A stretch of DNA of 17,474 nt from NCBI GenBank assembly GCA_045635785.1, contig JAZTWJ010000077.1, positions 1 through 17,474 of the forward strand, given 5' to 3'. Positions 6,968 through 13,462 of the stretch are shown piece after piece. The stretch comes from Flemingiibacterium sp045635785 (GTDB lineage Bacteria > Bacillota > Clostridia > Oscillospirales > CAG-272). Under the pieces are notes generated by a model. It saw only the letters and a program-made list of their open reading frames with translations, ran no database searches and had not been told where the DNA came from. Position numbers and translations under genes: made by a program. Position 1 is the stretch's first letter. The number at the start of each line of letters is the position of its first letter.

Positions 6968-7813
6968 TTAGATGCTCTTCATCTGCCGCGCGGCTTCGCA
7001 GAGCAAAACCGCAGTTGCACAGGAAACGTTAAGTGAGTTTACTTTACCGTACATCGGTATGGAAACAATAAAATCGCATTTTTCTCGAATCAGCCGCGAG
7101 ATGCCTGCACCTTCGCTGCCGACAACAAGCGCCGTTGCGCTATCAAATTTTGTTTTATAATAAGGCTCTCCGTCCGCTTCCGCGCCGTAGACCCAAATGC
7201 CCTTTTCCTTCAGATCATCAATTGCCGCCGCAAGATTTGGCACCTTTGCGACAGCAAGATGCTCCAGTGCACCGGCGGAAGCCTTGTCCACCACGGCTGT
7301 CAGTCCCGATGCGCGCCGTTTGGGGATGATCAATCCATGCGCACCCGCGCCCTCGGCGCAACGAATGATAGCACCAAGATTATGGGGATCGGCGATTTCG
7401 TCGGCGATCACGATGAGAGGCTTTTCACCCCGCTTGTTGGCAATGGCGAGGATCTCGTCGATGGTGACGTATTCTTTCGCCGCCGCTTGTGCGGCAACGC
7501 CTTGATGATTCATGCCGCCGCTCATCATGTCCAGCTTGGATTTTTCCACCTCAATAACGGGAATGCGCCGATTGAGCGCCTCCGCTACGATCAAAGTGAT
7601 GGAGCCTTCCCTGTCGCCCTTGCGAACGAACAGCTTATCAATGGAGCGTTCGGAGCGAATGAGCTCCAGCACGGCATTTCTTCCGCAAACGATGGTGCTT
7701 TCGCTCTCCGCGTTTTCCTCTGAAGGCATTTTAGCATCCCGCCGTTCGAAGGGACGCGCATCCTCACGCCGAAAACGCTTCCTATTATTTTTATGATCGT
7801 TGTTTTTATACAT
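6968..7813 (-). CDS. rlmB: 23S rRNA (guanosine-2'-O-)-methyltransferase RlmB, TrmH/SpoU family
   Basis: A 281-residue SPOUT methyltransferase. Residues 1-38 form a basic, polar tail and about 39-115 form the substrate-binding L30e-like domain. The catalytic knot domain carries all three SpoU motifs: N145-LGAIIR151, VVGSEGAGISRL (230-241) and IPMYGKVNSLNVSCATAVLL (252-271). The family methylates the 2'-oxygen of a guanosine in the 23S peptidyl-transferase region (G2251 in E. coli) using S-adenosylmethionine. In Firmicutes such genes are often called YacO/RlmB, and a related site specificity cannot be excluded. A promoter lies at 7867-7895, and AGGAA precedes the ATG at 7813 by 8 bp. There is no terminator before the next gene 146 bp downstream, so both may share one transcript. 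Confidence 0.9.
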   Translation of the reverse strand: MYKNNDHKNNRKRFRREDARPFERRDAKMPSEENAESESTIVCGRNAVLELIRSERSIDKLFVRKGDREGSITLIVAEALNRRIPVIEVEKSKLDMMSGGMNHQGVAAQAAAKEYVTIDEILAIANKRGEKPLIVIADEIADPHNLGAIIRCAEGAGAHGLIIPKRRASGLTAVVDKASAGALEHLAVAKVPNLAAAIDDLKEKGIWVYGAEADGEPYYKTKFDSATALVVGSEGAGISRLIREKCDFIVSIPMYGKVNSLNVSCATAVLLCEAARQMKSI

Positions 7814-7866
7814 TATTTTGTTCCTATAAATGGTTATATGTTCGGCATTATAGCTTGATTAACTAT

Positions 7867-7895
7867 ATTATACCACAAAAAATCGACTTTGTATA
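7867..7895 (-). promoter_or_regulatory. Sigma-A promoter for rlmB
   Basis: On the minus strand, TATACA (7890-7895), a 17-bp spacer and TATAAT (7867-7872) would start transcription near 7860, about 47 bp before rlmB. The -35 box matches the consensus at four of six positions and the -10 box is perfect. Confidence 0.65.
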
Positions 7896-7920
7896 TACTT
7901 TATGCAAAAAAACTTTCTGA

Positions 7921-7955
7921 AAATAAGAAAAAGAAGCCGCAAAATCTGCGACTTC
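7921..7955 (-). terminator. Rho-independent terminator of the zinc-ribbon gene
   Basis: On the minus strand, GAAGTCGCA (7947-7955) pairs with TGCGGCTTC (7933-7941), 9 bp with one G-U pair, around a 5-base loop. TTTTTCTTATTT follows. It begins 17 bp after the stop codon at 7973. Confidence 0.88.
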
Positions 7956-7972
7956 TTTCATCTTACGAAAAA

Positions 7973-8251
7973 TTACTGCTGTTCTTTCATCTCTGCATAG
8001 CATTCGCTGCAGTATACAGGTCTGTCGTTGCTGGGCTGGAAGGGAACTTTTGCTTCCTTGCCGCATCTTGCGCAAGTGGTGGTGAAAAGCTCTCTCTGGG
8101 GTTTGCCGGCGTTCTTTCTGGCGTCACGGCATGCCTTGCATCTCTGGGGCTTGTTCTGGAAACCCTTTTCTGCATAAAACTCCTGTTCACCAGCGGTGAA
8201 AACGAATTCGGCGCCGCAGTCCTTACAGATCAAATTCTCGTCCTGATACAT
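7973..8251 (-). CDS. Double zinc-ribbon protein (zf-trcl type plus a second CxxC-CxxC module)
   Basis: A 92-residue protein with four CxxC knuckles in two pairs: C9/C12 with C38/C41, and C60/C63 with C81/C84. The first half (MYQDENLICKDCGAEFVFT, then AGEQEFYAEKGF) matches the 'probable zinc-ribbon' zf-trcl family. The second half (CARCGKEAKVPFQPSNDRPVYCSEC) is another small zinc ribbon often found attached to it. Two structural zinc ions are expected, in the cytoplasm. Function is unknown; nucleic-acid or protein binding is a reasonable guess. I start it at 8251 because GAGG lies 8 bp upstream; the frame stays open to 8311, but that extension would run through the structured leader. It has its own promoter, a leader of about 150 bases and a terminator, so it is a single-gene unit. 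Confidence 0.9.
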   Translation of the reverse strand: MYQDENLICKDCGAEFVFTAGEQEFYAEKGFQNKPQRCKACRDARKNAGKPQRELFTTTCARCGKEAKVPFQPSNDRPVYCSECYAEMKEQQ

Positions 8252-8285
8252 TATGATTACCTCGCTTGTGTAGAAAAATAAATTT

Positions 8286-8389
8286 TGCCCCAGACGGATT
8301 CCAACCGACACCTTTGACGTACATTAAAATGAAAGACAACGCTCTCCTTAAGCTATAAGGGCATATATATGACCGAAAAAGTTTCGGCC
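8286..8389 (-). ncRNA. Structured 5' leader of the zinc-ribbon gene, partly tRNA-like (candidate cis-regulatory RNA)
   Basis: The transcript first forms a hairpin (GGCCGAAA / TTTCGGTC, 8371-8389). A 78-base element (8286-8363) follows, closed by TGCCC / GGGCA. Inside it are a D-arm-like GCTT-AAGGA-GAGC, an irregular 26-base hairpin, and a T-arm-like GTCGG-TTGGAAT-CCGTC. The T-loop sequence GGTTGGAATCC differs from the canonical tRNA GGTTCGAATCC by one base. The middle arm does not make a normal anticodon stem, one T-stem pair is mismatched, and no CCA is encoded, so it is not a standard tRNA. It ends about 35 bases before the start codon. I recognise no described riboswitch class. Confidence 0.45.
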
Positions 8390-8406
8390 GTGAACCAACT
8401 ATTAAT

Positions 8407-8434
8407 ATTATACCACGAATTTGGATAATGTCAA
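8407..8434 (-). promoter_or_regulatory. Sigma-A promoter for the zinc-ribbon gene
   Basis: On the minus strand TTGACA (8429-8434) and TATAAT (8407-8412) are both perfect, with a 16-bp spacer. Transcription should start near 8400 and include the structured leader. Confidence 0.85.
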
Positions 8435-8610
8435 TAGTAATTGTGTAAAAATATTCCGTCGTTTAATACATATTGTTGATTATGTATATAAAACCATATC
8501 GTTTTTGGTCATTACGACCGCGAATTTTGTTAATTTTTTGGAAATAGAAGCGCACTTTGCATGATTTTATTGCAAATATTTCGTAAAATTTGCACAATTT
8601 TCATACAATA
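8435..8610. other. AT-rich intergenic stretch without a gene
   Basis: This stretch lies between the zinc-ribbon promoter and the end of the DUF4364 gene. It holds a perfect 7-bp dyad (ATACATA / TATGTAT, 8466-8487), a small dyad GGTC-ATTAC-GACC (8507-8519) and the weak hairpin listed separately. No plausible start codon with a ribosome binding site was seen. Confidence 0.6.
8572..8593 (-). terminator. Weak hairpin after the DUF4364 gene
   Basis: On the minus strand GCAAAT and ATTTGC pair over 6 bp around a 10-base loop, about 18 bp after the stop at 8611, followed by AATAAAATC. The stem is AT-rich and the tail is poor in U, so this is only a candidate terminator. Confidence 0.3.
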
Positions 8611-9207
8611 TCAATCAATCAGATAATTGATATCGCCTGTCAGCAGCGCGATCACGCCCCGATAGATAACCTCCGGACGCTCATTGAAATTGTACGCCAT
8701 TCTTTCCGCTTGCTGCTTGCTGTCAACAACCATGCGAATCTCCATGAGAGAGCTTCGGTTGTCTATCACCTCGCAGTGAAGGTCAAAGCGGCCGTCCTCT
8801 CTGGGAGAAACGCCGAATTTCACATCCGATCCGTTTTCCTTAAAAGAAAGAAGGCGCATTGCGCTTTTCAAGCTTTTTTCCTTGATCATATTCAGCAGCG
8901 CCGATTGCAGCTGCTCCACCACAGTAACACCGTTTTCCGTAATGCGGTAAAGCTCGCATTTTTTCTCAGGTCTGCCGTTGGTGCCGATAGACGCTTCCTT
9001 TTGAATTTCGTCCCCGACACGGATCTGCTCAATGGTGCCGGAATCCAATAATTCCGCAAAGCATTCCGCAAAATCAAAATAATTGACAAACTCATCCTGT
9101 ACAACAATATCACTGATGGTATTGAAGTCAAGCGGATTGTTCAGATTCTTCAGGAGATACAGGATGAAAATCTTAATGTCGTTTTTCTCCTTAAGCGGCG
9201 CCTGCAT
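8611..9207 (-). CDS. DUF4364 family winged-helix protein
   Basis: A 198-residue protein matching DUF4364, a Clostridia-centred family. The N-terminal half looks like a winged helix-turn-helix: helices at about 10-60, then a beta-rich wing ending in CELYRITENGVTVVEQL at about 84-100. A separate C-terminal domain ends in GDINYLID. It is probably a cytoplasmic transcription regulator, but no target is known. AAGGA lies 7 bp before the ATG at 9207. It sits 85 bp downstream of the substrate-binding protein gene with a hairpin between them. A possible weak promoter (TTTGCC, 16 bp, TATAAC) overlaps the hairpin, so independent expression is possible. Whether it regulates the neighbouring transport gene cannot be told. 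Confidence 0.85.
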   Translation of the reverse strand: MQAPLKEKNDIKIFILYLLKNLNNPLDFNTISDIVVQDEFVNYFDFAECFAELLDSGTIEQIRVGDEIQKEASIGTNGRPEKKCELYRITENGVTVVEQLQSALLNMIKEKSLKSAMRLLSFKENGSDVKFGVSPREDGRFDLHCEVIDNRSSLMEIRMVVDSKQQAERMAYNFNERPEVIYRGVIALLTGDINYLID

Positions 9208-9243
9208 GACGGTTCCTTCTTTCTGTTATATTTTTAGGCAAAG

Positions 9244-9274
9244 ATGGGCAAATACCTGAGCGGCATTTGCCCAT
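9244..9274 (-). terminator. Terminator after the substrate-binding protein gene
   Basis: A perfect 10-bp stem (ATGGGCAAAT / ATTTGCCCAT) with an 11-base loop starts 18 bp after the stop at 9293. On the minus strand it is followed by CTTTGCCTAAAAATA, a poor U-tract, so termination may be partial. Confidence 0.6.
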
Positions 9275-9292
9275 TTGCGAATGACTTTGAGA

Positions 9293-10981
9293 TTACTCTG
9301 CGGCAGCGGCTGTGGTCTCTGCCGTTGTTTCCTGATAGGATCTCCAATCCTTCATATTCAGACGGTTGAAGTTACGGAAACCAAAGTAGTTATCCTTGAT
9401 ACCGGAGAGCACTTCATCATTGTAAACATATGCGTCCTGGTTGAAGATCACAGGGATGATCGGAAGCTCTTCCATAAGGATCTTTTCTGCTTCGTGGAGG
9501 ATGGCGGATCTTGCCGCTCTGTCTTTTTCTGCAAAAGCGGCTTCGATCTTTTCATCGAATGCTGCGCTCTCGTAGCCCGGAACGAAGGGTACGGGGTCGT
9601 AGTTGTCGTTCTGGATGTCAATGCCGTTGCCGGAGAAGCCGGTTGCAAATACAGCCAACGCGCCGAATGCATCGGTGCTGGGGGACTGGTAATCCAGAGC
9701 AATGACATCGTAGTCGCCGGTCTCGTACGCAGTCTTGTATTCCTCAACGCCAAGAGCCTTGATGGTTACCTTGAAGCCTGCTGCTTCCCAAGAAGCCTTT
9801 GCAAGTTCAGCGATGGTATTTTCAAGTGCATTGTCCTTGATGGTCAGCGTGAAGCTGCCGGAACCGGAAGCGGAGCCCTTGGTTGCGGAAAGGATCGCGC
9901 CGCCGTTCGCGCGGAAACTATCGCCGATCGCCTTATCATAAACGGCATCCGGAACCAGACCGGTTGCGGGCGTTGCGTAAGTAACCGCATTTGCAATGGC
10001 AGTTCTGTCAAGGGAGTCGGAAAGAGCCTTTCTGGTTGCCTGATTGGACAGAGTCTTGTTCTCGCAATTGATGATAAAGCTGTGCGTGGACAGCAGATTG
10101 GTGATGGTTGCTTCTTCCTTGTAAGCGGCACGCTTGGAGAGCGCGATCTCGCCGAGGTAGAAGATCTCGCCTGCCTCATAAGCGGCGGTATTTGCTTCCT
10201 CATCCGCGCCGAAATTGATCATCAGACGGTAAGGAAGGACATATTTATCCAGAGCGTCCTCGTTATCGGTATCTCTGTAGTAGTAAACGTTGCGCTCCAG
10301 CATGAGAGATTCGCCAAGCTCAATACCCTTGATGGCGAACGGACCGTTGGTGCAGATCGTGGAAGGCGCGGTTGCAAAACGATCGTAACGGGAAACAACG
10401 TCCTCACGCAGCGGAACGAGTGCAAGGCACGCCAAATTCTCAAGGAACTTGTTGTAGTCGATCTTCTCCTCGAACTGAACCTCAATGATCGTATCGTCTA
10501 CTGCGGCGATACCGAGGTCGTCAACGGAGTTGTCGCCCATTTTTACATCGCGTGCATTTTTGATGTCAAACAGCAGAGCTGCCGCGCTGCAGGAAAATTC
10601 GGGGTCAAGAATACGCTTCCAAGCGTAAACAACGTCATCGGCGGAAACGACACGGCCATCACTCCACTTGGTGTTCTTGATGGTGATCTCCATACTGTAT
10701 TCGCCGTTTTCTTCATTTTCAAAGATCTTGTAATCCTTCATCAGGGCATTTTCGACCTTGCCCTTGGCATTGATGCGGGTAAGTCCCTCGTAAACAAGAC
10801 CGAGAACCTTAGCTGCGCTGTCATCGGTATACGCAAGCGCAGGGTCATAGTCAGAAATCTCGCTTGCGAGATAAATGTCAATAATCGCACCCTTTTCGTC
10901 CTCTTCGAGCGTGGAACCGCAGCCGGCAAGCAGGGTTACGAGCATTGCTGCCATCAGCAGCATGGAAATGAGCTTCTTCAT
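9293..10981 (-). CDS. ABC transporter substrate-binding lipoprotein, family 5 (peptide/nickel type)
   Basis: A 562-residue lipoprotein. The signal peptide has a KK start, a hydrophobic core and the lipobox L18-A-G-C21. The mature part is an SBP_bac_5 (OppA/DppA-like) protein: SEISDYDPALAYTDDSAAKV at about 40-59, YEGLTRIN, and NTKWSDGRVVSADDVVYAWK at about 103-122, all hallmark segments. It would sit on the outer face of the membrane and bind oligopeptides or a similar ligand. The C-terminus ends in a T/A/E-rich tail. No permease or ATPase gene lies nearby, so it must use a transporter encoded elsewhere. A GAGGAGGAG run 11-13 bp before the ATG at 10981 is a rather distant ribosome binding site. 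A promoter and a folded leader of about 150 bases lie upstream. Confidence 0.92.
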   Translation of the reverse strand: MKKLISMLLMAAMLVTLLAGCGSTLEEDEKGAIIDIYLASEISDYDPALAYTDDSAAKVLGLVYEGLTRINAKGKVENALMKDYKIFENEENGEYSMEITIKNTKWSDGRVVSADDVVYAWKRILDPEFSCSAAALLFDIKNARDVKMGDNSVDDLGIAAVDDTIIEVQFEEKIDYNKFLENLACLALVPLREDVVSRYDRFATAPSTICTNGPFAIKGIELGESLMLERNVYYYRDTDNEDALDKYVLPYRLMINFGADEEANTAAYEAGEIFYLGEIALSKRAAYKEEATITNLLSTHSFIINCENKTLSNQATRKALSDSLDRTAIANAVTYATPATGLVPDAVYDKAIGDSFRANGGAILSATKGSASGSGSFTLTIKDNALENTIAELAKASWEAAGFKVTIKALGVEEYKTAYETGDYDVIALDYQSPSTDAFGALAVFATGFSGNGIDIQNDNYDPVPFVPGYESAAFDEKIEAAFAEKDRAARSAILHEAEKILMEELPIIPVIFNQDAYVYNDEVLSGIKDNYFGFRNFNRLNMKDWRSYQETTAETTAAAAE

Positions 10982-11032
10982 AATAGATATGACTCCTCCT
11001 CAAATATTCTCCTTGGCAGAATTTCCGTTACG

Positions 11033-11098
11033 AAAAACCGCCTGCATAATAAAGCTATGCCAAACCATTCGTAGCCGCTCTGCTTTCATTGGCAGGCG
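11033..11098 (-). ncRNA. Folded 5' leader element before the substrate-binding protein gene (candidate attenuator or riboswitch)
   Basis: On the minus strand CGCCTGC (11092-11098) pairs with GCAGGCG (11039-11045), and GTTTTTCG follows at once, as in an intrinsic terminator. Between the arms two further hairpins are possible, GCCAA / TTGGC and GCATA / TATGC. These share G-C bases with the closing stem, so alternative folds compete. It lies in the leader about 50 bases before the start codon. I cannot assign it to a known class. Confidence 0.4.
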
Positions 11099-11138
11099 AA
11101 TATCGACCATGGCATAACATTATTAGGATATTGTATAT

Positions 11139-11167
11139 ATTATACCATTAAATTTGAATATAATCAA
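11139..11167 (-). promoter_or_regulatory. Sigma-A promoter for the substrate-binding protein gene
   Basis: On the minus strand TTGATT (11162-11167), a 17-bp spacer and a perfect TATAAT (11139-11144). Transcription would start near 11132, giving a leader of about 150 bases. Confidence 0.75.
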
Positions 11168-11359
11168 CCACTAAATTGCAAAAAATATAAGATTTAGCCT
11201 TTTGCACAAGTAGGATGGATTCTTTTTATACCTTTTGCACAACGCTTGCACATTTGTTCCATAGATGCTTTGTTTCATCTTTTTGTTTTGTACATCTTTC
11301 CCCCAGCCGTGCATAAGTTTGCCGACCCTTACATTGCAGGAACGCCCTTGGACACCTCC
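11168..11359. other. Intergenic stretch upstream of spoIIP
   Basis: No gene seen. It contains two copies of CCTTTTGCACAA spaced 33 bp apart (11198-11209 and 11231-11242). From 11334 a long imperfect inverted repeat begins (TGCAGGA ... TCCTGCA, ending at 11382), with a small inner hairpin CGCA-TAAG-TGCG. The frame open upstream of the spoIIP start has no ribosome binding site and a composition unlike the gene. Confidence 0.55.
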
Positions 11360-11388
11360 GCATAAGTGCGTCGGCTCCTGCATAGAAT
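11360..11388 (+). promoter_or_regulatory. Sigma-E-like promoter for spoIIP
   Basis: GCATAAG (11360-11366), a 14-bp spacer and CATAGAAT (11381-11388) resemble the sporulation sigma-E consensus (GHATATT, 14 bp, CATACAAT), with five of seven and seven of eight matches. Transcription would start near 11395, about 26 bp before the start codon. The spoIIP gene of Bacillus subtilis is sigma-E dependent, so the match fits the gene. It overlaps the 3' part of an inverted repeat. Confidence 0.6.
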
Positions 11389-11420
11389 ATGTCATCTTGA
11401 AAAAGAAAGGATCAACCAAA

Positions 11421-12623
11421 ATGCAGGAGCTTTATCATTACAGAGATCGGACATGCCGCAGTTATTCCCTGCGGTTGATATCCGCCGCGCTTGCCATTGC
11501 AGGCGGACTTTGCGTCACTGCGCTGGTCTGCCGCATGGCAGAGCGCACCGCCGTCCGTCTTTCTCCCACCGAAACCGCCCGCATTTGCTTTCGGTATCCC
11601 ACGCTTGGGGAGATGCCAAATCGTGAAAATACCGCAAAGTTTCTTCTTTCCGCCGCCTTTTTCGGCAGCGATACCCTCTATTTCGACGAGGGAGAGGAGA
11701 ACACGGGCACCCATGACCCTACGCTTTCCCCATCGGAAGGCGAGGATATGCAAACGCCCCACAATCCCCTCGCGGAGCCGCAAACGCCGCCTGTACCAAC
11801 AGGCGATCTCTATGCTTACGATGCTTCCGCATGCCCTGCAGGTGAGTATGCACTGCGTCCCTATGATCTGACGGGCAACGCATCGGCAGGCGAGGTTTTG
11901 ATTTCCAACGCGACCACCCTGACGGTCAATGTACCCGACGCATTACAAGCCGACTATCCCATCGCAGATCCGCTCACAAGCGATCCGCTAGTGCTCATTC
12001 TTCACACCCACGGGACGGAGGCGTTCGCTCCGGAAAACGCCGTGTCTGTACCCAAAACCGCCGTCATGCGAAGCTCCGACCCCAATGAAAACATCGTAGC
12101 GGTGGGAAAACTGATGGCGGATATCCTCAACGAAGCGGGAATCCCCACCCTTCACTGCGAGATCATGCACGATTTAGAATCCTACCGTCGTTCCTACGAT
12201 CTTGCGGCGGATACCATCCAGAAATATCTGACGGAATATCCCTCCATTCGGTATGTATTCGACGTGCATCGCGATGCCATTCTGCTGGCAAACGGCGATT
12301 ATGTGCGTCCGCTGACGCTGGTGGACGGCGAGCGTTCGGCGCAGATCATGCTTCTTGTGGGCACCGATGAAAAGGGCGCCGATCATCCGCGCTGGCAGGA
12401 TAATTTCACCGTGGCGGCAAAGCTTCAGAAAAAACTGACCGAGCAATATGACCGTTTCGCTCGGCCCATCAACATCCGCGGCGCCTCCTTCAACGAGCAA
12501 TTCACAAAAGGATCGCTGCTCATCGAAATCGGTTCGGCAGGCAACACGCTTTCCGAGGCAAAAGCGGCGGCAAAGCATCTTACATATGCCATCGCCGAAC
12601 TCATCCGCGAAAATCAAAGCTGA
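11421..12623 (+). CDS. spoIIP: Stage II sporulation protein P (peptidoglycan hydrolase)
   Basis: A 400-residue SpoIIP. The cytoplasmic tail is short, a membrane anchor spans about 17-39, a proline- and acid-rich linker covers about 90-130, and the catalytic domain starts near 155. The conserved metal-site motifs are present: H195-T-H197-G-T-E200 in LILHTHGTEAF, DVH283RD, and LLIE369IGSAGNTLSEA. SpoIIP acts in the mother-cell membrane with SpoIID and SpoIIM, cutting peptidoglycan peptide links and stem peptides during engulfment of the forespore. AAAGGA precedes the ATG at 11421 by 9 bp, behind a sigma-E-like promoter. Its usual neighbour gpr is not here. A shared bidirectional terminator separates it from the convergent coaW operon. 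Confidence 0.93.
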   Translation: MQELYHYRDRTCRSYSLRLISAALAIAGGLCVTALVCRMAERTAVRLSPTETARICFRYPTLGEMPNRENTAKFLLSAAFFGSDTLYFDEGEENTGTHDPTLSPSEGEDMQTPHNPLAEPQTPPVPTGDLYAYDASACPAGEYALRPYDLTGNASAGEVLISNATTLTVNVPDALQADYPIADPLTSDPLVLILHTHGTEAFAPENAVSVPKTAVMRSSDPNENIVAVGKLMADILNEAGIPTLHCEIMHDLESYRRSYDLAADTIQKYLTEYPSIRYVFDVHRDAILLANGDYVRPLTLVDGERSAQIMLLVGTDEKGADHPRWQDNFTVAAKLQKKLTEQYDRFARPINIRGASFNEQFTKGSLLIEIGSAGNTLSEAKAAAKHLTYAIAELIRENQS

Positions 12624-12632
12624 CGCCACAAA

Positions 12633-12660
12633 AAAAATGCCTGAATCAACAGGCATTTTT
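12633..12660. terminator. Bidirectional Rho-independent terminator between spoIIP and the HAD gene
   Basis: AAAAATGCCTG pairs perfectly with CAGGCATTTTT (11 bp, 6-base loop AATCAA). It carries a T-run on the plus side and an A-run on the other, so it can stop transcription from both convergent genes. It starts 9 bp after the spoIIP stop and ends 4 bp before the HAD stop. Confidence 0.92.
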
Positions 12661-12664
12661 GTGT

Positions 12665-13462
12665 TTATGTCTCGTCCATGACCGCGCCAAGATCGGCGTA
12701 GACAAAATCCGGTTTGTCCGCATCGTCTGCCGCAGTAACATCCTCCATCTTCGTCTCGCCGGAAAGCACCAGCACCGAGCATACGCCGTGCTTTTTGCCA
12801 AGCGCAATGTCCGTGTAAAGGCGGTCGCCGAAAATGCACATATCCTCTCGAGCCACGCCCGTCACCTCGGAGATCATGTCGATGGTGGTGGCATAGGGCT
12901 TGCCGAGATAGGTCGGCTCCACCTTGGTGGAGGCGGTAACCAGCGCAGCGATGGCGCCGCTGTCGGGGATGAAGCCGGTCTCCGTCGGGCAGTTGAAATC
13001 GGGATGGGTGCAAAGATATTCCGCACCGTGGCGAATGTGATCGCAGGCGATCTCCAGCTTTTTGTATGTCAGCGTGGTGTCAAAGCTGGTGACAACAATA
13101 TCCGCCTTTTCGGCGCTGTCATCCACCAGCGGCACACCCGCCTCTGTGAACTGCTCATGCAGCTCGGGGGTTCCCACCAAATAGACGCTCTTCCCTGCCC
13201 GATGTCGAAGCAAAAACTGCGCGGTTACATCGCCCGCGGTGAGGATTTCCTCGCGGGACGGAGCAAAGCCGAGCCGTGTCAGCTTGTTTAAGTAGAACGC
13301 GGGATTGTGGGAGGCATTGTTGGTGAAAAACATCACGCGCTTCCCCGTCGCGCGCAGATGGTTGATGAACTTGACCGCCGCGGGAAATACAATGCCGCCA
13401 AGATAAATGGTGCCGTCTTGGTCGAAGATATACAGCTTTTTATTTTCAATCGTCTTATTCAT
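12665..13462 (-). CDS. HAD-IIA family phosphatase (NagD-like)
   Basis: A 265-residue haloacid dehalogenase-type hydrolase. Motif I is F-D14-Q-D16-G-T, with Q where most relatives have L or M. Motif II is the FFT47NN turn, the motif III lysine is in YLGK188PYATT, and motif IV is FGD213RLYTD218I. The C2a-type cap between about 80 and 175 marks subclass IIA, whose members dephosphorylate nucleotides, sugar phosphates or other small phosphoesters. The aspartate nucleophile and the acid/base aspartate are both present, so it should be active. Its ATG overlaps the stop of coaW by ATGA (13459-13462), so it is translationally coupled. The natural substrate could therefore be linked to pantothenate or pantetheine phosphates; this is inference only. 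Confidence 0.92.
   Translation of the reverse strand: MNKTIENKKLYIFDQDGTIYLGGIVFPAAVKFINHLRATGKRVMFFTNNASHNPAFYLNKLTRLGFAPSREEILTAGDVTAQFLLRHRAGKSVYLVGTPELHEQFTEAGVPLVDDSAEKADIVVTSFDTTLTYKKLEIACDHIRHGAEYLCTHPDFNCPTETGFIPDSGAIAALVTASTKVEPTYLGKPYATTIDMISEVTGVAREDMCIFGDRLYTDIALGKKHGVCSVLVLSGETKMEDVTAADDADKPDFVYADLGAVMDET

Noticed and set aside
8252..8311. An extended N-terminus for the zinc-ribbon protein starting at 8311
   Set aside because: It would translate part of the structured leader and has no ribosome binding site; GAGG before 8251 fits better.
8286..8363. A functional tRNA gene
   Set aside because: The expected anticodon stem does not pair, one T-stem pair and the last acceptor pair are mismatched, the D-loop is too short and no CCA follows. 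It is kept only as a tRNA-like leader.
9275..11074. 599-codon open frame on the plus strand
   Set aside because: It is the antisense of the substrate-binding lipoprotein gene. The translation has no recognisable domain, there is no ribosome binding site, and the minus-strand gene has signal peptide, family motifs and promoter.
12174..13013. 279-codon minus-strand frame across the spoIIP/HAD boundary
   Set aside because: It crosses the bidirectional terminator, is antisense to spoIIP and out of frame with the HAD gene.
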